Origin: Toxorhynchites rutilus septentrionalis
Lineage: Eukaryota > Arthropoda > Insecta > Diptera > Culicidae
DNA: 64,000 nt
Assembly: GCF_029784135.1 (NCBI RefSeq)
Contig: NC_073746.1
Span: 71,900,042-71,964,041 of the forward strand
Reading direction: 5' to 3'
A model generated the notes under the pieces. That model was not told the DNA's origin, ran no database searches, and saw only the letters and a list, made by a program, of their open reading frames with translations. Below are positions 43,057 to 55,449 of the stretch, in pieces; position 1 is the stretch's first letter; the number at the start of each line of letters is the position of its first letter. A program made the position numbers and the translations under genes.

Positions 43057-43556
43057 AAGTAGGACATGTCTCAGCATAGAAATAACGTACAAAAAAAGGG
43101 AAGGATGTCATTTAGTAGGTTTTTTAATGAAAATTAAGGGAAAAATGTATGAAAATTGTTCGTCAACTGGTCAAATGAATTTTAGAGCTTTTCGTGTGAT
43201 ACCACCCATCATGTTATGCACAGTATTACTGGTAACCGTATTTGCTATCTTGTTACCTTTTCATTTGAGCTGGTTTTTCGATGGTTATGCAACATTTCTT
43301 CAGATTGCTTTTGATAATTGCACAATATCTCTCGATGGAACGAAAATCCGGACAATTTGGTGGATTGATAGTTTTTTCAATGAAATCGATCTTGTTCTCC
43401 TTATACCACTTGACCTTATTTACTTGACCACCGGACCTTTGTGTGTGAATGGCAAAATCCCGTTCTGTTCCGCTTCAAGTTCATTGAAAAAAACCTACAA
43501 AATGACATACTTCCCCTTTTTCCTACATCACTCCTATGCTGAGAAATGTCCTACTT
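43057..43556. mobile_element. 500-bp element with 75-bp terminal inverted repeats
   Basis: The left arm (43057-43133) begins AAGTAGGACATGTCTCAGCA and is mirrored, with moderate divergence, at 43482-43556. No target duplication is obvious. The 161-codon ORF at 43127-43612 runs out through the right arm and is probably chance, though it contains hydrophobic stretches. Confidence 0.75.
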
Positions 43557-45961
43557 CATGCGACCAAATAATATCTGAAACAGGCTTTATTTGGAGAATA
43601 ACGGATCAATGATTCCACCGGCCTATAAAGCGCACCAAACGTTCGATGTCTCTGATAAGCTCATTAAGTCATAAGTCATTCAATGAAGTAAAAATTAAGT
43701 GCAAACGATCTATGATTGTTCGATATGATGAGACATGTGATGGACAATTATGTCGATCGTAAAAAGGACGAAGAGCGCGATAAGTTTATCGAATTGAACA
43801 ATGATTTTCGTAAAAAATCTGCCTGGTTTGCAGGCACTGTCCAGATGTAAGTCTATTTATGATAAAGTGACAAATCACACTAAACAGAAAAACAATTGTT
43901 GGCGGTCAAATATAAAATCTATGTAAGCATTAAGCATAGACTCCTCAGGACAATTAGGAATCAGACTAAAAATGAACTAAAGATAGAATCGCATATAAGT
44001 TTGATTATTAATGTATCACTACTAAGTAACAATTACATAAAATATCAGTTTCATCAGTCCATCATATTCTATCGCAGCGAGTAACAATAGAACACGTTCA
44101 CTCTTTAGATGGTTAATAAACTACGGCACCACGTAAACGCGTTCCAACTTTTTTCGGTTATTAAAAAATAAAAATTCTATCTGACATTAAAAAAGTATCT
44201 CAAAACAAAACATAAACGTTATCATCCAACCCTGCTCGTAAATCTTGGCCCCGCGGGGACGAAGTTCGCTCGTCACGACCGCGGCACCCACTGCAGCAGC
44301 AGCCGCAGCCAGTGTGCACTATATTCGATACGGCAAGTTTATGTTAATTTTATTGTTTTAAGATGATCACTTATGAGCGCGAGCGGTGGCGGCGCTTTTT
44401 GTGTTGACTCGCAGCGCGCCCTGCTTCACAGCTAACAAGTGCCATTTCACCACATTTATGCTGATGCTGATGCCAGTGGTTTCGGATGTATGGTGATGAA
44501 ACAAAGGATGTGATTATGTGGATTGGAAGGGAGTTTTCGTTACTCTCTCACAGTGGATTTTTTTTCTCTTCAAAGCAATAAATATTTGAAGGTTATAAAT
44601 TCTTTGGCCGATTGATGCGTTGCGCTTATGGGAACTCGTTGATCTCTCGGCCAAATAAAAAATGCATATCAGAGGTATTGAAAACTAGATCAACCGGCTT
44701 CACTACTGGCGGTAAAAAACAGCATATCCAATACACCAATCAGTTCAATTTCACGATTTACATTGCATCTCGGCACCGCTTATCTCATTACGCTCTGAGC
44801 TCTGTGTACAAACACACAAAGCGAATCTTTGACAGCTGAATAGACTAAATAAACGCTTCGCGTTTCCAATGCCAGGCCGCTGGTAATGGAATGCTGGGTA
44901 TGCGACCCTAACCGTCACGCATGGTTGATCCGAATTCTGGCGAATTGGATTTTGTTTCTCTACCAGTGCACTATTGTATGTTCAGAGTGCATCAATCTAC
45001 TTCCGAATTGATACGATTCTCAAATATGGTACTCTGGGAAAGCCCCAGCTCCGCACCCATCAAAGTGATGTTTTTGCTGCTGTCTGTTGACATTCTATAC
45101 TGTGGTGAGGACAGGAGGTTATGTTCCTATTCAGAATTTTTCATCGATCCCATTGACCAGCAAATCAATTATGAAGAATGAAAAAAACCGTTTCCAGTCG
45201 CGCTGATCGTTAATTGAAACTCTATACGTCAGATCGGTCAGAGAGGCTGTCACCGTGACATACCTTTGATATGGGAATTTAATTGCGATAGTGATTTCAG
45301 ATCGATATCGGTTGAACTGGTACAACGAGGCTGAACTTAACAATTCCTAGAAGTGCAGATGTGGAATAATCGTGAAATTACCTGGAATTTCATCGATATA
45401 CCGGCAGCTGTTGATCACTATCGAGTGTTCAAATCAATCCCTCTCTATAGCAGTAGCAAAATCATCGTTTCACATTCATCTCCGGCTCAATCCGGTCGAA
45501 ACTGCCAGGTATCTGATGAAGATAATCCTTTCCTTTTATTCGATACATGCTTTGAGTTATTGTCAGTTGGAGATAAAAATATACACGTACACGTGTACTA
45601 CCTTGCCAGCATGTCAGCAGCATAATGAGACCAGCATAATCACTCATTTTCAACAAGGCCCTAATCTGTGTGATCTGCGTGCAGAGACTGCACACGACAG
45701 GGCAACAAAAGCTAATGAAACTGGCTGCAAGCGTACACTTTTTAAAGCGTTAATCCGTTCTCATGTTTGTTCCCCTCGCTTCCCCCTACCCACTGCAGCT
45801 GAGGTGTGCATTGCATCCTGCATCATCGCTTTAACTCGTGCCCTTCTCTCGGTTGTACCTGCCACAGACTAGAGCCACCTCCTTTCGGACTGGTCGAATG
45901 ACAATATGAACCACTGCCACTGGCTCTGGTGTTGACAGGGGAAGGCCAAAGCCCGATGCAT

Positions 45962-46000
<39 letters not shown>

Positions 46001-48994
46001 CGCTTCGGTTTTGACCTCTAACTTGGAAGTTTTCCTTCTCTCTCTCACCGTACATTCGAAACAGGTTGAATAATGTTTAAGTGATCAATTTTATCGGATG
46101 TTGTGTGAACCGGATGACTTATTAGATTTCCTACCGTTGGATAGATCCAGACATAACGGGCGTGAATTAACTTTTACAATTCGAGCTTTCTCCGACCTCG
46201 AGTATAATTGAAACCGGTTAGACCTTACAAATATTAATTGTACAAAGCTCGTTGAATTAATCTGTTTTGACATTTGGTATCGTACATATTCCTGTAACTC
46301 ATCTTGCATCTTCTCACACAAACAACGGCTACAGCTTGCTCGTAACGGGTATTAACCGCTCAATGTTTGACCTTCGATACTAACCTGTTCCGTTGACCAC
46401 TTATAAAGCACTTGAATCAATTATCGATCTAATGTGATCATGAAATAAACATTAAACATCTAGCACATAGCTGGAAGCAGTTTTTATGGCATCATTAGTG
46501 TAATTAAATGTCTATTTATATTTGTTCATAAATCGAAACTAAGACTCTGACTCCTATCCAAGACTTTCTGTTGGAGGAATGTTAACAACTAGTAAGCAAA
46601 ATCATATTCAACTGAGAATAGTCAGGCGGACTATGAAGGAATTCACCTTCGTATTCGATTGGAAATGAGTTTTGGCTTCTTCCAGCTGTTTCTTCGTCAA
46701 CATGACTCAACAGTCATTCGGACGTTTAGTTGCTATCTCACTCTACGATTCGACTATCTCATTTCATTCTTCCCCGTCAAATGGACTTCATTGCCTATTG
46801 AAGTGGCTCTCCCCGAAATGAATTCGTGTCTCTCTCTGATGTATCACGTATGCATGTATCGATGTTTGAGTTCAAAGTGGTTTGACATATACTGCAGGTG
46901 AGCTGGATTTTTTGTATTGTACACGAAAACTACTCACACATGTAAAATAGCGTGCAGTGTCCTATTAAGATACACTGTCAAATTAGCTAATTTGGTTGAT
47001 ATAAACCTGTTTTTCTGTATGGCTTTTTTTTTCACAAAATTGAACTCGGAGACAAAGTGAACTGAAATTTTGTTCAGAATTTTTCTCAAACTGCACACTA
47101 TTTACTAACGCGAGGATCTTTATAGCATAACTTATAACTGTCTAAGTTCGTTGGTTTGAGTTTACGGTAGGTGTAAAAAATCAACATTAAGGTACATAAC
47201 GACTTTTACGCCGCAGTATCGCTTGGTGCTGGATTTATAATGCAATAATTGATCACTTTCATAAGGACGAAATTCGTTTCCAGAGTTCTTCGATGGGAAT
47301 ATATAAGATCTGGAGAATGAATTCTGTACCCTAAAGGTGAAATTACTCCGTAACGAAATCACAGTTTAAGGAAACGAGCATGTGCTGAATTGGTGGAAAC
47401 AATTTGATGTTTAAAAATAATTGACGGTTCGCACGCATTTTAGGCGCTTCGATGCCTTGTTTGTATCGTTCTACGTCTCACTCTTCGGCTTTTTTTTGAA
47501 TATAATCAGAACGAAAATAAACTTCGAAATCGGCTCAGCAACGATACGATGAACACTGTTTTGAGACCAAAAGATTTAATTAAACATAGTGGCTTTGTAT
47601 AAACATCATCAAATACTCGAATGACTTGCAAATGTAAATGTTGTATTTGTCGTAAATAAATGATTTTTTTTCATTCTAATAAAATATATTTTTTTTACAA
47701 CCAATATTTTCGATGGTACAGATTTCTTGAAGAAAAAGGACGGATGAGAAAGATTTTTAATCCCTCTGGTACAGATTAAAATGTAGCAACACTGATCAGA
47801 ACCATTAATGCCTCATGTCATTTGAATAATCACATAAGAGTCTCAAGCGACGAAATCTATGTTTATCTAAAGTGAAAATTTCTGATCATTTCGGATACGC
47901 AGAAATCATTATTTAAGTAACTACTGGTTTAAATTATGTGGCAGTAGATGTTTATAGAGATCAGAATGACTGTTTGCACAAATGTCTTATATCATTTGTC
48001 TTATAAGTGTCTCGTGTAGAAAAATCTTAGTTTATCAAAACAGAAAAGTTCTGATCTTTTTGGATACACATTTCTGGCATTATTAACACATTTATTGCAT
48101 TGTTCGCGACTAACATGGCATCCCTAGATCGATAACATAAACGAGAGTGAAAGTACCAATCAGGTGGTCTTGAACAAAGGAGTATTTGGTAAACAACGGA
48201 CCATGTGAAGATATCGTTTATCGGCACGGGTCGGTCATTAGCGAAAGCGAGACAAGCAGCATTACCTAATCGCTTATCACTCCCGTACGACTTGAACATC
48301 GCACGCAGAACGATAGCAAAACGGAGGATTAAGCTCACCACTACCGAACTGTTGGTTTCGGGAAACATCGCACGAGTACGGGATCAACAGCATCATCATC
48401 AGTGCGCTGTGAACTTAGCACTAAGCGGAGCGATCTCATTTGCTATCGGTCCACCACGGGAATTAATTGTTAGGGTCATACAGAGGAAAACTGGAACCTA
48501 TTTGTCAATATTCTGTTGTGTAATTTTGGAATGAACTGTAATGTAATTTATATTAATTGTATGTGAATCTGTGAATTAATGTAATGAGTATTTATGATTA
48601 AATGTATATGTAATGTTGTGAAATATGAATTCATGTGTGTGTTGAGTAAACTTGTGTGCTGAAATACTCTTACTGTGGAAGAAACATTAGCTGATAAGAG
48701 AACAGCTGACCGATTGACTGTGTGATTGTCGTCGGCACTGCATTGGAGTGCAGTTTTGCTTTGCTTGGGTTTTCTCCCGACGGTGTTATGAATACTGGAT
48801 TTTCGTCGATGTTGGGGGCCTGAAGCGGTGAGCCATCGAATTTCTTAGGCCAGGCTCCCCAACATGCATCAATGGCAAAAGTGTATCATATTCAATGGAC
48901 TATGGAAGTAAAAATATGTATTATGATTTACTCAAGATTCTTTAAAAAAAGGCGTTCTCATTTTTTTAATTCATAAACATAACTGCAACTTTCT
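43557..48994. other. unassigned, largely unique DNA
   Basis: It has a GC-rich patch with a GCAGCAGCAGCC run near 44297-44315. Two diverged copies of a 65-70-bp segment lie near 47845-47912 and 48010-48080 (both contain TTTATC and TTCTGATC). A 12-bp stem flanks a short loop at 48809-48863 (ATGTTGGGG and CCCCAACAT). No gene is recognised. Confidence 0.35.
45966..45997. repeat. (CA)n microsatellite
   Basis: About 16 uninterrupted CA units. Confidence 0.97.
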
Positions 48995-49640
48995 CCAAAT
49001 ACATATTAGATGCTTTTCGTTTGTATCATACATCTATTCTTCCTTCTCATTTTCAATGTCATCGTCACTGGAAATATCTACGCCCTTAAGAATTTCGTTC
49101 TCGAGGTATCGTGAATGTATAGTTTGATCCATTTACAGATCAATTTTGGTTTTGCGGGCCTAGTTATGTGCAAGGATTCAACAATACCGTTAACTGTGGA
49201 GTTAACCAGATCCTAAATGTCCACCATTAAGGATGTCTCCGAAATCGAAATGTTTTTCGGGATGATTTTATTCTTTGCTTGTTTCAGGGCATACCGACTT
49301 GGAGACAATCATTTTGTAAATAGTTCACCACCTCTCGAAGCGTAATATATTTCTAGTCCGTCAGATTCTCGTCTATAAAAAGAGCTAGTGCTTGAACAGG
49401 CATCTAGCACTTGTTGCTATCTTCATTTAGTAGAGTTGATGAATCCTCAGAAATGTTTGCAGCAAAAGCTATGTCTTCAGGGGCGTAATTAGAAACTAGT
49501 TCTACTACTCGCCTCCTTTTTTTTTTATTTGAAAAACTCTCAAAATTCTTCTGGGGACGTCCGAGGGTCGTTCTTGTAGTGGGTTTATCTTGTATCTCTT
49601 CGAAACTGGGCACGTGACTACAGTCACGTTAAATGTTTCT
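48995..49640 (-). pseudogene. unidentified decayed coding sequence
   Basis: On the minus strand from about 49613 a frame reads GRPQKNFESFSNKKKRRR, then an acidic stretch, then after a stop PVQALALFIDENLTD, a stop, and KYITLREVVNYLQNDC. The hydrophilic and then amphipathic blocks in one frame interrupted by single stops look like a decayed gene rather than chance. It resembles proteins associated with insect mobile elements, but I cannot name the family. The ORFs at 49836-50135 and 50218-50499 on the same strand might belong to it. Confidence 0.35.
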
Positions 49641-50135
49641 TCATGAATAGTTGTTTTTCCTCAATGACACTTCCTCTTTTTGTTAAGTTAAGAACAGTAC
49701 GTGTGATAAAAATTGTAAAAAAAATTATCTACATGATCCGGACTACCTTCTGACAGATAAATGATCAGATAACGGAATATGCATGAGGTTTTGTCGTTTT
49801 CACTACTTTCCACCCACTTTTCAAAAATTTGATGATTAAGAAGCAATTGACGCTGAACTGCAAATCATTGAATATTTATTAGAACTGCAGGAAACTCTAC
49901 CTAAGTCATATATGCCCACAAAGAGGACATATTTTGGAATAATTCTATGGAGTTTAGAGACTGGAAGTCGATGGAAGTTTTTTTGAATTTTGATGTCATC
50001 ACTTTTTATTTCTTCGCAAATTGAACTTCCCCATTTCACAAGTGTATTATTAGCCACTAGCCATGCCACTTTGTCATTGAAATATTCTCTACCTAGCATG
50101 ATAATTGCAATCCATTCCAGTGAATTTGATGGCAC

Positions 50136-50771
50136 ACAATATTTGACTTTTAGAAACGAGTTGAAATCCGTTTGAAATTTTACAAAAACATTCGCGGGCT
50201 ACAATCTCGCCAGAAGTTTACAGTTCAGCTGCTTTTATTAGTAGTTGTAATGCTTTATCTAGCTTACCAATACTTTTTTGCATAGTTTTAGGCATACATA
50301 AACATATATGAGTGCATTGTACACCCAAAAAAATAAAAAAAAAAGATTTTTGTCTACGACCTAACACACGGTGCGTCGTGCTGACAATCAACGGTCGTTT
50401 CTCGAATTCTTCAAGTTCGTTGTTCAAAAATATGTAGGGGAAGGTGGCCCTGACCCGACCCCCCAAATTGCAACGGTCATTGATCGTATAAAATTGCATA
50501 CTACAACTCTTAAACTATGTTTTATATTGGTTGAACATGAACCACAATGAGTGCTAAAAAAGGGAAAAACTGAGGCCAAATCGGAAGTCCCCTTTTTATA
50601 ACACCTTCAAAAACGGTGCTCGTAAACCGAGCTGATTTATTTTCTGTCGAAACATCATAAGAACCTTCCCCGGTCCCAAAAACCTCTACATACTACATTC
50701 TTGCTTCTCCTCGCAGAACGGTTCAGTAATTTCCAAGTCCATGAGAATCAGACAGAAATCCATTTTCATAT
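50136..50771. other. unassigned spacer
   Basis: No feature recognised apart from the weak minus ORF at 50218-50499. Confidence 0.3.
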
Positions 50772-51180
50772 ATACAGCCATTCCATGCTAAACCGATATA
50801 GTGGTTCTCAGATTTCGTGAGAAGTGATAATTTTGTTTTTATCGTAAAACATTAGACCGGTATTTTTTATTTTTTTCATTAGGGTAACAATTTTCATTTA
50901 AGGGTGGTTCGAAAAATCAATTTTTCCCCTGTGAGCTACTGAACCGATTGAAATGATCACTATATCAAATTGTTCATTATTGGGGTTTGGTTTAAGATTA
51001 TAATGGAATAACAATGAAAAAATAAGCTCTGCAAAAATCAATAACATATTTCTCACAAAAAATGCTGCTGACAAAATGTGTCCGGAATTTAAATCTAAAG
51101 TTCCCGGAATTAAAATCATGGAACAATGAAGGAATTTACAATTTTTGAATAAATATAACATGGTTTTGTGGAATTCTATG
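50772..51180. repeat. fragment of the 56.5-kb palindrome family
   Basis: It starts with CAGCCATTCCATGCTAAACC and GTGGTTCTCAGATTTCGTGA, then a GGGTGGTTCGAAAAATC block and an ACTGAACCGATT(G)AAATGATC block, all also found at 56500-56700. The right half of the palindrome is missing here. Confidence 0.7.
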
Positions 51181-51447
51181 ATTCATAACTCATAACATCA
51201 CTCATTTAATGATATGTCAATATTGTTGAGTAATTGAAGTTATCATCGTAAGCGCTTAAGTGTCCGGACTTCGATGGATTACGATACAAAATTTTCAAAA
51301 TAATTCGTTTTGTACTATATTTTGCGCAGCGCCAAACTTTATTATCGTGTTGCAATATAACGATTCGCTAGGTTTGTTTTTCAAATGAAGTTCAACCCAG
51401 TTATTTGAATAAATCTATCTGTAAATTCAGTTTGTTTTAATCCTTTT

Positions 51448-51685
51448 AACCCCTTCACGTATAACGTCGAACCACACTCGTGGCGATTAGACTGTGTCAG
51501 AACGTATAACATCGAACCTCACTCGTCATCTATCGATGTGAAATGGATACATGCTTCATGCGTGTGATGATGCGGGACTGCTATGGTCGTAAGTAAGATA
51601 CACACACTCAGCAGAGTATTGAAACGACTCACTGAGCTCGTGTTTGGGCCCTGTTCTTGGAAATTAAAAAGTACGGCAAGGGGTT
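51448..51685. mobile_element. candidate MITE with AACCCCTT ends
   Basis: The left end AACCCCTTCACGTATAACG and the complement of the right end AACCCCTTGCCGTACTTT are similar. A unit containing ACGTATAAC(G/A)TCGAACC is repeated twice just inside the left end. Confidence 0.5.
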
Positions 51686-52028
51686 ATAACGGGTCAGCAG
51701 ACGAGTACTCCACTTAAAAACAGAAATGCGGCTTTTTGGTATGTAGTTTTGACTCAGTCAGGTGTGTTAAGTATGTTTTAACAATCCTCGGTTATTTCAA
51801 ACTGATATCTTGCTCACATTTTTGTCCGTTAAGATCATTGTCAAAAGTTACTAGTGTTTCAGAAAAATCAAAGTTGCTCAGAAAATCGTTTCCGGCATTA
51901 ACGATTTTGATTGCATTAGCACTTGGATAAATATCACAATTGTTTTAAGGGCAACTCTGGCGTTACGAAGATAAGACAATGTCGGATACGTACCTATTAA
52001 GGTATTCTGACCGGTAGTGATCCTAATT

Positions 52029-52273
52029 GAGTGGCTCAAAATGAAAGGGGTGTAAGTGACATCATCGATTTATCTACATCGACTCTCTCTTTTGGTCATA
52101 ACTTAGCTGCAAACTCATTCCCAGCTATATGTGGAAGATAGGTCAGAACCGTCAGTTGGATCTTATAGAAATCTCAAATTGGAACGTTTTTGCAGTTGAG
52201 TTATTAACTAAAGAGAAAGTTGAGGAAGACAAATCGATCAAATCACTCACACCGCTTTCCTTCTGAGCCCCTC
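52029..52273. mobile_element. MITE, copy 2 of the family at 744
   Basis: Same orientation and same internal sequence as 744-998, with a few small deletions. The ends read GAGTGGCTCAAAATG and GAGCCCCTC. Confidence 0.75.
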
Positions 52274-52502
52274 ATTTTATTTGTACTCAAACAGCAAACA
52301 GCAAACAGCAGGTGACATAGAGATCGACCCATCTTGAACACCTTGGCAGTTTGCTTTTTTCTAGAAAGGAAAATTATCTTAGTAACCTACGCTACATTGA
52401 AGTATTCGTCGAATAGCTTGATCAAAATTGTCAGTTGGATAGCAAAAAAAAATGTTCACAAAAGAACTGACAATCCTTGGAAGCTCTTATCGTCACTTTG
52501 GC

Positions 52503-52955
52503 ATGAAAGGGTCACTGTTGCCACCTCCGCCACCTCCAGAGAAGAAATGGTTCTATAAGCAAGTGTGGACCGCCATACAGCCCAGAATCGCAAAACTAAC
52601 TACTGGAAAATGTTCAAGAACGTCGGATACATCCAAACCGGAGAGCGCTTCAGACAAATCTAACAATCCACCATCCTCGAAAATAGCCTCTTCCAGATCG
52701 AATTTCCAACAAATTGAAATCATGCGTGATCAGCTGATGAAATCAACCGAGAAGGATAGAGTGTACGAGACACTATCAAGATATTATCAACGATTCGTCA
52801 CGTCGTTGAAAGAAATTGCTATCCAAAATCCAGAGATAACTCAAATCGAGCAAGGAAAGTTGATACGTGGCAGACGGGGCGTTATCGGTGCTGAGTGTGA
52901 AAATCAACCTCAAAAACAGGCCTTTGGAGAGAACAATCGCAAACGTGAGGTTTGA
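52503..52955 (+). CDS. candidate small intronless gene, unknown function
   Basis: The ORF from ATG at 52503 gives 150 residues; the frame stays open upstream to another ATG at 52452 (167 residues). Residues 7-12 are six prolines, followed by a basic segment (EKKWFYKQVWTAIQPRIAKL), a Ser/Lys/Asn-rich linker (about 45-75), a helical segment (DRVYETLSRYYQRFVTSLKE, about 97-116) and a basic end (GKLIRGRRG...NNRKREV). Codon choice and amino-acid mix look coding, unlike the chance ORFs nearby. An AATAAA lies 49 bp after the stop. No transposase, RT or known domain is recognised. It could be a host gene, a retrocopy, or one exon of a larger gene, since a CAG|TTGG acceptor-like site occurs near 52430. 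The first ATG at 52503 is favoured because codons before it look less biased. Confidence 0.45.
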   Translation: MKGSLLPPPPPPEKKWFYKQVWTAIQPRIAKLTTGKCSRTSDTSKPESASDKSNNPPSSKIASSRSNFQQIEIMRDQLMKSTEKDRVYETLSRYYQRFVTSLKEIAIQNPEITQIEQGKLIRGRRGVIGAECENQPQKQAFGENNRKREV

Positions 52956-53003
52956 AACCCGCAAGAGAACAGAATAATTGATTTCCACAATTCAAGAATC
53001 TCT

Positions 53004-53009
53004 AATAAA
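53004..53009 (+). promoter_or_regulatory. candidate polyadenylation signal
   Basis: AATAAA located 49 bp downstream of the stop of the ORF at 52503-52955. Such hexamers are common in AT-rich DNA, so on its own it is weak evidence. Confidence 0.35.
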
Positions 53010-53271
53010 TAATAATGTTTGATAAAATTGTTTAGGTTTTGTTTAGGCTTTGTTGTTGGAATTCAAAATAATTGCTTTAAACGTAATGTTTGCCCAATAA
53101 AATTATACAAAATTAAATGAAATTGATGGTGAGTGGTATCAAAAAAATAAACTACCATTTGATGCACAAACATTACCTAACGATTGCTTTCCAAAGACAT
53201 GCAAAATCATTAACCCATTAACGACCAAGCTTTAAAAATATATTTTTAACAAAAGCCATTTCACAATGGCC

Positions 53272-53712
53272 CAGGAGATGCATTTAAGTGGAAATTAGCA
53301 TTTAGAGCTCGATAGTTATTCTCTAGACAGAAACGAAACTGTCTTCGACAGAGTTTGTATGTAGAATTTGGAATATAAAAGTTGGAGCGAAAAAAACAGT
53401 TTTTTTCATGGTGACCCTAACGCAACTTAGAAAAAAGACGCTATATCAGTTATTTTAAGAGATAGAAAGAAACTCTGTTCTACAAAGTTGTCTCAAATAA
53501 CTGGAACTACAACATTGTCCAACTATATTTACTTTTACTTACTTAAGATAAGAATGTTAAATTTTTTATTTCATCGAGAATTTTGGTCATCCTATTTTTG
53601 ATAACATGAAAATGAGCGCTCTATCATATGTAACAACTTTGTCGAAGACAGTTTTTGTCTAGAGAATAACTATCGAGCTCTAAATGCAAATTTCCACTTA
53701 AATGCATCTCCC
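53272..53712. mobile_element. fold-back element
   Basis: About 85 bp at the left (from GAGATGCATTTAAGTGGAAA) is mirrored at the right, ending 53712, including AGAGCTCGATAGTTATTCTC on both arms. The arms are highly similar, which suggests a fairly young insertion. No ORF is recognised inside. Confidence 0.8.
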
Positions 53713-55197
53713 GAGTTTGCTATCCACCGAAACCAATAGTCTTTTTTAAGACTCAAAAAGAGTCAAAACCCAGATTTTTATTATTACGTAATCTGTGCAC
53801 GATGTCTCTCTAGTAGGTTTTGTTTTGCTTGTTGCATATCTTTAGAGATTTTTTTTTTATTTGCGTCCCTGATATTTTCCTTTGGGAAACGTTTCAGAAA
53901 TGCTTAAATGCAATTTGCAACATATGAAATTCGAGCTCGGTAAGCAGTGCTTTCACCATTCATTCAAATTTGAATGAACGAACAGTAAAACAGTTCAGCT
54001 GCTCTGAAACTCTCACACTAACACACCGAGCAACTGATGTTTGCGCTGAAGATGCCACGCGAGGGAAAAGAGCGAGAACGAATGTTTCCATGCGTATGTG
54101 CTGAAGAACTTGTACTCATAAAGTTAAACAGCTGTGAGAATTTTCGGAGAGAGTCTAGCAATACTCTCTTCTCCTCTGAACGTAGCCTGTAAGCTGTATA
54201 TTTGGTTCGGTAGCATATAAGATTCACGGACCGGTTTGCCGTTGAATCATTCAGATTCAGAGATGGTTACTGAGTCTGAATGTAGATATTTTTCTCTGTC
54301 CTATCAAGCGCATTCCATTTGAGCCAGCTAGAACTTATATGTTAGAACTACATGCAACCCGTGGGTCGTTTCTTTAAGTTGTGCGTTCGCTAAATGTGCC
54401 TATTTTAAATGGCTCTTAAACAGGGCTTGCGTTGACTAGGCTGCAGCCCATTTGTATATCAATAATAGGCGTCATATTCAATTCGTTCTTTTGATTTCGC
54501 TGTTCTGCAGCTCACTAAGCGAGTGGAATTCGCTAAGTGGATTGAATTTCCAGCCTAGTTAGCGAACGAGTATTGTATCGTCGACTTTTTTTTAAACATG
54601 TTCAAAAGGTGTTTCATCATAGGCTGTGAATTTACATAAAGGTAATATGATGCTCCCACTTTTCTTCCTTTGTAGTGTTTATCACTTTTTGTTTAACCGT
54701 TTGAGTACGGAGCCATTTTTTTAGCATGCAGATGAGCTTGGTTATATTTATATGAATTGAAGGATTGGTGCAGAAAAATTCTTAAATCCACCGAAAAATG
54801 TATGAGTAATAAGCGATAGAATCAAGATTTGTTCAATTTGTACACCCAATGCATCCGTTCCGCCGTAAACACGTTGAGCCCAGCGTCGGGACTGACAGTT
54901 AAAATAAAGAAAAAATAAGAAAATAAAAATACATCTGGTTTGTTTTCGGATGTTTTACAAAATGTGACTACTTTCTAGTCGAATCCCTGACAAATTTCTA
55001 TTTATACAATAAGTATCTTTGGGAGCTGGGACCGACACTGATATTGTGAAAATGCCCTTGATACAGGCTGAATGGAATGCTCAGCAAGAACAATTCGGAG
55101 CTCAACGTGTTAAAAAGTGCCAAGTCTAAAATGTTAACATAAAACGAGTGGAGCGCTATCGCGGTCCACGTCCCAAAACACTACATGGTGGGCCCCT
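53713..55197. other. unassigned DNA
   Basis: I see no gene, RNA or bounded repeat. The minus ORF at 54018-54227 is short and domain-free. Confidence 0.35.
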
Positions 55198-55449
55198 CTT
55201 TCTTAAACATTCCTATAGGAATTTCGCCGTCTCAACGTGTTACTTGCGTCATTTTTTTTTATCAATACTTGAAATTTCTATGCCAAATAACACGCCTTGA
55301 AAGCATTCTGAGTGGTAAGCTCTAGAATACGCATGACCACAGTGCAAATCGAACGAAATTTCTTTAACGAAAAATTTCTCCGACCAGAACGTGAAATCAG
55401 CCGGAACCCCCGGCATGTTAGGTGTGACGCTAACCACTCGACCACGGGT
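55198..55449 (-). mobile_element. Feilai-like SINE, copy B (diverged)
   Basis: Same body as the SINE at 42732, including ATTTCTATGCCAAATAACAC and TTCGCCGTCTCAACGT. The A box is still readable as TGGTCGAGTGG on the minus strand, but the B-box region is disrupted. No clear target duplication and no GAA tail, so this is an older copy. Confidence 0.83.

Noticed and set aside
43127..43612. 161-codon plus-strand ORF with hydrophobic segments
   Set aside because: It begins in one terminal inverted repeat and runs through the other of the element at 43057-43556; hydrophobicity follows from T-rich DNA.
45372..45872. 166-codon plus-strand ORF
   Set aside because: No domain, overlaps another ORF in a different frame (45353-45625), and has an irregular composition without coding character.
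48205..48868. Possible solo LTR with a terminal hairpin
   Set aside because: No TG...CA boundaries with a target duplication could be found and no second copy is in the window.
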